From Harmothoe impar (lineage: Eukaryota; Annelida; Polychaeta; Phyllodocida; Polynoidae), in assembly GCA_947462335.1 (NCBI GenBank), contig OX381718.1, positions 36,548,976 through 36,612,975 of the forward strand: a DNA stretch of 64,000 nucleotides, read 5' to 3'. The notes beneath the pieces are model-generated. The model saw only the letters and a list, made by a program, of their open reading frames with translations. It ran no database searches and was not told the origin of the DNA. A program made the translations under genes and the position numbers. Position 1 is the stretch's first letter. Each line of letters begins with the position of its first letter. Shown in pieces: positions 55,901-64,000 of this stretch.

Positions 55901-57812
55901 ATTGAACATTTAAATATTGAACGGGCTCAGTGCTATCTCTATGGGAGAGGGTTATCTGCAGTGACACTACAGGGGTGAGACGTTTTTTTCAGACATTCTG
56001 ACAGCTCTAACCTTAGGGTAATTGACTGGGGGTTACTTTGGGAATGGTTAATGCATGGTAATTTTGTATTGTGTGTGATATTGAACATGTCAGTTGGGGA
56101 GGGGGGCACTTGATGGGAGGGGGTCCTCATGCCCCCTGTTGATTAAAAAAAAAGAATTCATGTCACCATATCAAATTTCTTTTTTGCCATGTTAAGACCT
56201 TAATAAGCATATAGGATGCTTAGGCTAATATAAAAATGTGAATAAGGGCTCAAGAATCCCCCCCAAAAAAGTCAATGCACACATTTTTTCTGAGTATACC
56301 CTTTTTTTGCGCTGCTAGCCTCACTTGGTGTGACTTTCTCAGGGCACCTGCATCATGCGACCTATAGGTTGTGGGGTGCAGGCCTGGAGGTAGTGTGTTG
56401 TCAGCTCCTGATATGTGACGCACAATTCGGGTATGCTATCCGAAACGGTGCAGCCAGGATACAAGAGAAGTGTGTGAGTGAGACCAGGTTGAGACCGGGT
56501 ATCCATGGCAAAGGGGAAATGTAAAACAAACATTCTGCCACAGCTTTAGCTACAGCGTGTGCCACAGCTATCACCACAGCTTCTGCCACAGCTTTTACAC
56601 AGATTTTAGCTGGGTGAGACGTTTTTCATCAGACCAAAATGGCTTAGGAACAGATATGTGGACAAAGCTTGTGTATAGTAGGGTCTGTGTGTGGTGGTGT
56701 ACATGGGTAGGGGCAGGGGTAGGGGTATGCATGCACACTACACAATGCACACTACACATGCATCCTACACCTGTACACTACACATGCACACTACACATGT
56801 ACACTACACATGCACACTATGCATGCACACTACACCTGTACACTACGCATGTACACTACACATGTACACTACACGTGCACATTCCACATGCACACTATGC
56901 CCACACACTTCTCATGCACACTACAGGCAACCACCCTGAGTCTTTTGTGATTAGGATCACACGCTCGATTTTTTTTTAAGGCTGTTGATCACTCCCTAAG
57001 TCTATTCGTCTATCCTAACAGTGAAAGATGACCTGGATCCGCTATAGAATAATGTTCACAACTATGTTTTTATCCACTTTCTTCTTATAAAGTAATAATG
57101 CTATATAGTATAATTAATTCCGTATATACTTGCAGGATACCACTGTGTAAACTGGTGAACGAACACATGTACGCACTAGCCCGCAAGTTTCCAGCCGTTA
57201 AGTTCCTCAAGGGTGTGGCTGCCATGTGCATCCCAAACTACCCAGATAAGAACCTGCCTACAATCTTCGTTTACAATGAGGGCAACATGAAAAAACAATG
57301 GATTGGACCCTTAAGCTTTGGAGGAATGAGCTTCAAATGTGATGGTAGGTTTTAGGGTTATTCATAAAAATCGAGAAAGAAAGAACTGTTTGAAATCAAA
57401 ATTGTAAATCTTCTCCTACTGAAAAAACGATAAATATAAGAGTTTCAGTGAATATTTCTTCACTGTCACCATTTAAACGGTCTACTATTACTGTTTGAAA
57501 TTGAAACATAAGAACACAGTTTTACGGTTCGATTAGAAATGGATTAAATTTGTTATTCATCACTTTCAATTTACTTTTCTCCCATGGATCCTCTAAAATA
57601 AAAATGTAAATGTTCACACCTTTATACCAAGAATGACATTCTGATATCCAATTGTCCTCTGTATTTCAGAGTTGGAGTGGATGTTGTCAGAATCTGGAGT
57701 ATTGAAGACGGAATTAGAGGGTCCTCCCCGTAAAGGTATCGACGACGAAATGACGCGAGCCATGAAGCGCAGTCAAATAAATGATGGTGACAGTGACGAA
57801 GACGATTGGTGA
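52913..57812 (+). CDS. PDCL3: PDCL3-like (phosducin-like 3) protein
   Basis: Exons 52913-52918, 54068-54291, 55111-55254, 57136-57344 and 57670-57812 give 241 residues (human 239). All borders are GT-AG and all phases agree. The first coding exon is only ATGCAG (Met-Gln). The start then reads [20 protein letters not shown], almost the vertebrate sequence. An acidic helical region (LDELDENEDDIDEEEER) leads to a thioredoxin-like domain with FVVLHIYNES, PLCKLVNEHMYALARKFP and CIPNYPDKNLPTIFVY, and the tail ends SDEDDW. Family members assist the CCT chaperonin in folding actin and tubulin; vertebrate PDCL3 also stabilises VEGFR2. Confidence is high for family; PDCL2 is the nearest alternative. 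Confidence 0.95.
53300..54060. other. PDCL3-like intron 1 with an unexplained Cys-rich frame
   Basis: A + strand frame at about 53591-53794 ends with a Cys-rich stretch (CEKLKNPCFGKCGGAHDLC). It has no splice context tying it to PDCL3 and no recognised family. It may be a transposon remnant. A C run follows near 53925-53945. Confidence 0.3.
54507..54797. mobile_element. G/C-run MITE, copy 3
   Basis: Located in PDCL3-like intron 2. Starts near AGGGAGTGCAGGG and ends TGTTGTTAAAAAATGAGCAC, with the same inner blocks as 48784-49108 (GCAGGCCGAAAATCA, TTTGTAGCATAGTAAC). Confidence 0.8.
56735..56930. repeat. 12-bp CACACTACACATG-type minisatellite
   Basis: About fifteen degenerate units of TGCACACTACACA in PDCL3-like intron 3. 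Open frames across it are repeat artefacts. A small CAGCTWTNGCCA repeat lies at 56537-56590. Confidence 0.9.
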
Positions 57813-60800
57813 TCCTACTGCAGCCTTTTGTATTGCACTTGTAAAATACTAGTCTCATTTGTAAAATATTAGTACTGCACCAATATATTTTAAATATTAT
57901 TGCCTTCTAAATTTCTACTTCACGCATTGTCAAGGAATTCAATATATCCTGCTGTTTACAAAACACCCTTTAATACCGGTAGGAAACCTCAAGTTAGTTA
58001 TCGGTGAATGATCATGATTACAAGGGGGGAGTACATGAGTGTACTTACTTCACAAGGCGTGAGGCTTTTACCAAATATATACAGGAATAATCGACCAAAC
58101 AGAGATAAATCTCTGCCATCTTATACATGTATCTTAATTGACACTTCTACTATTGTGCAATTATGTAACATACCTTTATTCAAAAAGAGAGGGTAGAAAT
58201 TGTGTACCGGTACATACGTTTTGATTGAACACGTACACTTGGTTTAGTGGCAATTATAAGGCATTGGGGGTATTTATTGTCCTTGGTTTAATAATTTATT
58301 TATTAAATTCTTATCGGAAATTTCATAAATCAAGTCACTGATCATATGACTTGTTTTGAGTGATGGAGCTAATCGGCGTTTGAGAGGCTTTAAATGTGAA
58401 AATTCTGACACGTTGTAAGGCAGCTGAGACTGATAATTGATCTGTTTGCTGAACTTGAAGAGTAACCCTTACTGGTGTCAAATTAAGAATGCCTTTTGAA
58501 ATAGGCTCTGTCAAAATGTGCTAAGTGTTAATGCCAGCGATTGTATTTTTTTCAGATTTTTATGACATCAAGCATTGTCAGTGGTCTGTTGGAAGCTGTA
58601 GTTTTTCATTTTGGAATAACTGCTGTTACTTCATTTACAAGTACATCTGGAAGTGTGTATGCTGTTGATTGATTTTTCACCTGTGTGAAAGGGGAATAAA
58701 CGTTTTTTATACATATTCAATTTTGTTATGAATCTATTTTTATCTATAGATTTTTAAAAAGAAAAGTAAAATGAAAGAAAAGAGAAATTGTCTAGTCAGA
58801 ATCAATCAAAGGAGATCAATTAATATATTGATTATGGAAGTGTACTACGGTACTTAACATCTATTTGAAAAGGGTTCTTTGGATATGCATTTCCTCCAGT
58901 GTCTATATTTAGACTTTGCCGAATGCCTACTCTAATCTAATACAGATAGTGCGTCTTCTTTTCTGGTCTAATATGAAACGTAGACCACAGCTTTCTACTT
59001 TCGTAGATGCCATTGCAACTTAAGAGTAAAGTCAAGACAAGTTCACAACAGATTTAGATAAACACAAAAGCATTTATTTTGACCCCCTCAGTGCGTAATT
59101 TAGGTTCACATCTACATGATGGGGTAGATGGGGAGGCCAGGACATCTAATAACATGTACATACAGTGGTCAGTGTCAACAGAATACAGCAGCTCAACAAG
59201 CAGTCTATTATGTCACATGGGGCCCAACTAGAGTGGACACCAGCAGTCCACCACACCACAGGACTACAGTAATACAAGTCACCTACAGATGGGCCTAACT
59301 CATCAGCCAACTCAGTCGGTAACCAGGGAAGGCGCCACCTGCGGCAGACATGTTGTCCTGGTCATGTCAGGGCAATCAGCCATGTGTAACAATGTTCCCA
59401 CTCAGGCTGGTCTGCAGTAGGCTTTATAAGAGGCAACACGAGTATCCGTTACTAGGTTTTCACATTATCAGCCTCATGTGTAGTAATAGGAGAATTACAG
59501 CATACGGATTTCTCATCTCTGGCATATTTCAATTTTGTCAATCTCTGCTAACTGCTGACTTGATAACTGTTGATGTTTATAACTTGACAGGTGCTAGGTG
59601 ACTTATCTGTACTGGATGCTGTAGTGTGCTAGACGTGGTAACGTGAGACGTTTTAATACCTTTCACACAACAGTAATATCCCCAGGGTGAAGTGGGAGCA
59701 CATCTAGACCAGCAGCCAAAAAAAACGATTTGAATATTTTTTTTTTCACAGGATATAATTTTGAATTCATACCATACTTAGTGAGCCGTGCATTGTTTTC
59801 TTTCATTGATTTGTCTTAAATTTGCTCCAGTCACACGTTTCATTTTCTCTCCCCGGAAAATACATTCAACTACCATATAATGGCACGTGACCGAATAACA
59901 TTTGCAGTGATTTAGGTAATAGTAATAATATTTACATTTATGTAACAATTCTGGAGTAACCAATCCTAGCTTTAATATCTTCACGTCTAGATGTAACATT
60001 GCCATGCTATAACCAGTTGTTATTTTGTTATATATACCAGATACTTGGTATTTTGCAGATTTATAAATAAATGAGAGGTTAAATTTCTATGCTTTAAAAC
60101 TGTTTTCTGGACGTGATTTGAAGAGCCACGACCCAAATGTAACAGGCAGAGGTTGCTGTTTAATAATTCAAGGTGACACAAATAAGTGAATCCTTGCGAC
60201 TACAGTGTATTCGCACCAAAATTGAAAAATGAAATCAGCATAGCCGTCCACTCAACACTAACACACCCTTGCACACCTAAACAAAATATCATCTATTCCA
60301 AATAAATGCCCCATTTGATATGTAATACAGTAACTATAACAAATATTTACACCATTTATTCCAGTCAAGAGTAAAGTTGTGAGGAAAACGAGAGACTAGT
60401 GATCAATAACTTGGGGGTTATTTGACTTGTAATTTCCTCGTACCATAATATTTACCAATGAACTAACATTTATTGCACTCCCAAATTCAAATTTGATTAC
60501 CAATACTCTGTATCCATGCGCCATATTCTGATTACATTGTGAATAATTTGCTCAGCGATCTTCAATATCAGTTATAGCGTCTCAAAAACCAGTAAACCGG
60601 TAGAATTTCTTATAGGCCACGGAACCATTATGTACACAAACTCGTCCATAACATCCACAATAAAACATACCTGTCTCTAGTCGTGGGTCAGTCAAATGTT
60701 ATTTTGAAACCTTTCACGATTCTTCCACAATTGTCGAATTAATCAACTCAAATTGCTATTGTGGGGTCGCTATGGAATACAGACTTTAAATAAAACTAAT

Positions 60801-61163
60801 GATAACGATTTATTGATGTGTGCAATGTACCTGCCCAACTTACATTTAAATACTGTTGTAAAATATACACTCTCTCCCTTTTTTCACTACGAAGGTGCAT
60901 CTATAACATTGTTAGCCGCAATAGGTTTAATAAAACAATGTCCAGATGACAATAGTTTGCGTTACCGTGGTTACCAGAAGTAACCGTACAGCCACCATGA
61001 CAGCACACCAGATACAAAGTGTCGTGACGCCACATCGGCCAGGGACTCCCAGGTAAGATGTACACCATCTTCTAATATATGTGCACACAGATTGGATGAA
61101 CCCTGCTAAATCATCATTGCATATATAGGCACAGTCACAGACAGAGTTACCCGGGGAGTCTCA
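57813..61163. other. Interval between convergent PDCL3-like and pogo-derived genes
   Basis: Contains the 3' UTRs. AATAAA at 58695-58700 (+) suits the PDCL3-like gene. Reverse-strand AATAAA at about 59072-59077 or nearer (60811, 60355) could end the pogo-derived transcript. No other gene and few repeats were seen, so this is one of the least repeat-laden parts of the window. Confidence 0.5.
58695..58700 (+). promoter_or_regulatory. Candidate poly(A) signal of the PDCL3-like gene
   Basis: AATAAA 883 bp after the stop codon, followed by a T-rich stretch (CGTTTTTTATAC). Confidence 0.5.
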
Positions 61164-64000
61164 TTATTCCAGCACCACCTCCTGGACACAGTCTTCAGGC
61201 AGCATAACAATGTTGTCGTTACCCCCTTGTACCAAGTTCCCGCCCGCCAGCGATGAATGTCCGCTCATCTGCAGAATCTGCTGTAACTGAGCCATGTTTA
61301 GCTGCATTGCGTTAGAGCCGGGGGCCTGTATGAGTTTGATGACGCGTGGCGCAGGTTGTGTCACCTTGGGGGGTTTGACCACCTGGATCTGTGGCCGTAA
61401 GATCCTCACTTTAGGTCCACCGGCCCCCCGGGACCGGGCAGTACTGGTGGTCATCACCACAGTCTGTAACTCCTCCTGTTGTTGTTGCTGTTCTTGTTGT
61501 TGTTGCTGCTGCTGTTCCTGTTGTTGCTGCTGCTCCTGTTCCTGAATGAACTGCTGTGCTTCCTCTTCACTGAAGAGCTGGAACTGTTGCTGCCCTGACT
61601 GCACGTCGTGTGAGTCGAGGAACTGTAGCTGGTCGGAGGATATAGTCTCTGTGTAGGTGTCGTGCTGCATGTGGCTGACCGGCAGGTAGTGGTGCGCCTG
61701 GTCCGCCTCCACCATACTGATGGTCTGGGTGTGGTCCCCCAGGTCCCCCATGTGGATCACCTCCCCCCCGTGCTCCTCCTGGGTGTGGATGATCTGCTCC
61801 ATCATGATGGGCTCCTCCTGCAGGATGAGCTGTTCGTCCTGCACCACCTCCTCCTGTACCTCCTGTACCACCTCCTGCAGCTGCTCCTCCAACACCTCCT
61901 CCTCCTCCAGCTGTTCCAGGGTGTCCCCCTGGTGCTGCCCGTCCTCCTGCACCTCGTGCCCGACCACCTCCTCCTCGGTCATCACGTCCTGCACCTCCTG
62001 TACCAGCACCTCGTTACCGTCCTGGTCGTACACCTTAATCATGTTGTGGTTGAGGCTGTCCACCAAGTCCTCCTCCACCACCTCCTCCACCGTCACCCCG
62101 CGCCCCCCGGCGTGCGAGCTGCTCTCCGGCTGCTCTATGCTGCCCCCGATGCTCTCTATAGCCCGGTTAATCTGCTCAAAGTTCTCCTTAGCACCAAGCA
62201 GCTCCTGTGTGAGGGAGGGTTGCTCCTCCTCCGTCTGCGACGTTTTACGGTGTGCCTTTGTCTGCTGCACGTCTTCCCCCATCAGAGTGGCCAGAACAGA
62301 CTTCTCAATGTGGTCCGTACTCCGGTCCTGCGCATCCTCAATGATTTTCTCAATTTCTTGGGTCACCCGCCGTTTTTGCCGATCTCGGTCGTTATGCCGC
62401 TCGCCTCGCTTCCGTTTACCGCCATGCCTTATCTGCTCCAACACTTCCTCCTCGATTTCATAAGTCTCTACCTCCACTACTGTGGGTTGTTTGGTGGGAC
62501 TGTCACCAGTCCCGTACAAATGTTCTAAGGAGGCATATTCATGTGAGGAGAGGGCGGAGAGGAGGGAGAGTCCAGAGAACTGGTTGTTCCTCACCATCAG
62601 TGATGGTGAAGGGCTCTTTTGCTGCTCCTTCAGTGCCTGACAAGCAGCAATGATGCGGTCATTAGAAATGGCAAGACTGTTACAGGGGAACACACCATTG
62701 GCGGTAAAGTTTGTTGTGATCTCCACTGGATCAATGCCTTTCCGCCACACCTTCTGAAGGATCTGTGCGAGAACCTTCTGTGTGAAGGGTGTGGCAGCGT
62801 TTTCATCCTCCCATTTCTTGGCCTTTTTGGCGATGGCGTTTTCAATCTTGTTGCCTAGGTTTGCGTCAAGTGGCTGCAGGAGGTGAGAGATGCCGGGGGG
62901 TATGCTCACAATGTGGATGCGCTCCTCGCGCGCTAGCTGCGACAGCTGGAATGTCACGTCCCCCACGGAACGACTCAGAAAGAGAACACACGGGCGGTTG
63001 TTAGCGGCCGGAATCTTTTTGAGAAAGTGGTCTCTGAACCACCAGAGGAGGACCACGTCGTTGACCCGTCCGTCATAGGAGCATGTGAAGAAAGCGTCTG
63101 GGTAGGCGTCACGTGCTGATGTCAGCTTTAACCGCTGACCTCTGAAGATGACAAACGGCGGGATCTGTGTGCCATCTGCAGCTGCACACATCAAGATGGT
63201 GGCATCCAGGAAGACATTAACACGCATCTCAGTCACTGTGAACACCCGCTCCGGCTTGTGTCCAAGACGATGCTTCTTGTACGCCTGAGATGTGACATCA
63301 AAGAAACGTCGACACATGGCCTTTTGCTTTTGCAGGCTTGGGATCACTGATCTGTTCATTGCTTTCTTGAACTCCAAACCTTCAAGAAACAGATTAATTC
63401 AACATTAGTCTGGTTTATATACAAAACAACAAACACCTCAAGCCTATGTGTTTTTTTGGGTGTTTTTTTTTCATCAGAAAATAACACTTATGCAGATCAT
63501 TGATTAAAGGAAAGTTTAGATTTAAATATGCCTATTATCAGGGTTCCCACAAAATAAAAACAGATTGAATTCCATGACATTTCCATGACAAAAATCTCAA
63601 TTTTCCATGACATTTTTGCGGAAGTCAGGGGCTTGACCCCCAAGAAAATTTCTAAAATCTAGAAAGCAAATGGTATATTCTAGGAGATTTTGTAATATTA
63701 ATTCCATTATTTTCAAATTCCATAACATTCCATGACACACAGCAATATTATTTTTCATACAAGTCAATTTTTGTTTCGATGCCAAACGGGGGCAGAGGAT
63801 GTGGTTACCTTACGGGCAGGGTTTTAATACTTATGGGATCGTGTTCAATTTATAGGGGTTTTTGTATAATGAATAAAATGAGCACAACAATGACTCATCC
63901 TGGGAGTTTACATTCATGTAATACAATGCTGCCAGTGCCTTATTTCTAATATTCATTATATATAATCAACAGTTAGTTTAGACATACCAGGGTGTCGTTT
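61164..64000 (-). CDS. Pogo/Tigger-derived protein with degenerate DDE domain (3' part of gene)
   Basis: The last exon is 61164-63379; the previous one is cut by the window end (63988-64000, coding KRHP, phase 1). KRHPGLEFKKA at the join matches the end of the CENP-B/Tc5 HTH. The DDE_1 domain fills residues 40-200, numbered from TTG at 63377: AAADGTQIPPFVIFRG, then SIPPGISHLLQPLD. In active pogo enzymes the first Asp lies in NVDETG; here it reads TVTEMR (Thr49). The second lies in LDGHSSH-like text; here LSRSVGD (Ser135). Only the third Asp (171) remains. About 530 residues follow: a basic KRKRGERHNDRDRQKRR, a long Glu/Val-rich region, a Gln tract and a final PKVRILRPQIQVVKPPK. The frame is open for 2.2 kb. 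It is probably a nuclear DNA-binding host protein. POGZ and POGK are analogous cases, but orthology is not claimed. Confidence 0.85.
61470..61560 (-). repeat. CAG/CAA glutamine tract in the pogo-derived gene
   Basis: Mixed CAG, CAA and GAG codons encode about 30 residues, nearly all Gln and Glu (for example EQEQQQQQEQQ). Codon mixing makes it stable for a trinucleotide run. On the opposite strand it produces false Cys-rich frames. Confidence 0.9.

Noticed and set aside
56557..56979. 140-codon frame with repeated YTCTLHM peptides
   Set aside because: Reads through the 12-bp minisatellite in PDCL3-like intron 3.
61294..62528. Forward-strand frames opposite the pogo-derived exon, including a Leu/His-rich one of 288 codons
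   Set aside because: They mirror the Glu/Val/Gln-biased reverse-strand coding sequence and contain Cys or Leu runs typical of antisense shadows.

Overview
This is a 64 kb piece of an animal nuclear genome. Protein genes are split by GT-AG introns and closely resemble vertebrate families, and the rest is dense with small DNA transposons, foldback elements, minisatellites and long G or C homopolymers. The gene set and repeat style suggest a marine invertebrate, perhaps an amphioxus-like chordate; that is inference, and no species-diagnostic marker was seen.

Layout. 1-4000: a TA-flanked inverted-repeat transposon, then a dead LINE fragment with a MITE inside it. 4080-8688 (+): a three-exon SYCE1-like synaptonemal complex gene; its second coding intron holds a nested TTAA-flanked element carrying two tRNA-like units. 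9240-15600: no gene seen, only repeats. 15675-17254 (+): a UDP-glucuronosyltransferase whose reading frame is shifted by a 35-bp tandem duplication with GT...AG edges. 18946-52631 (-): a 22-exon PHF20/PHF20L1-like chromatin reader (two Tudor domains, C2H2 finger, PHD finger, C-terminal helices), rebuilt exon by exon with consistent splice phases, about 1246 residues. Its introns carry most of the repeats. 52913-57812 (+): a five-exon PDCL3-like gene that starts 281 bp from the PHF20-like start codon, head to head. 61164-64000 (-): the 3' part of a pogo/Tigger-derived gene that has lost two of its three catalytic acidic residues and gained a long acidic and Gln-rich tail, so probably a domesticated transposase.

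The genes do not form one pathway. SYCE1 acts in meiosis, UGT in conjugation of small molecules, PHF20 in the NSL/KAT8 acetyltransferase complex and PDCL3 in CCT-linked protein folding. The PHF20-like/PDCL3-like pair probably shares a promoter; the UGT and PHF20-like genes converge, as do the PDCL3-like and pogo-derived genes. The observations I would check first are the domesticated pogo gene, the intron-like duplication in the UGT, the tRNA-bearing nested transposon and a possible Tudor-less start of the PHF20-like gene. Family assignments rest on motif recognition from memory, since no search could be run.
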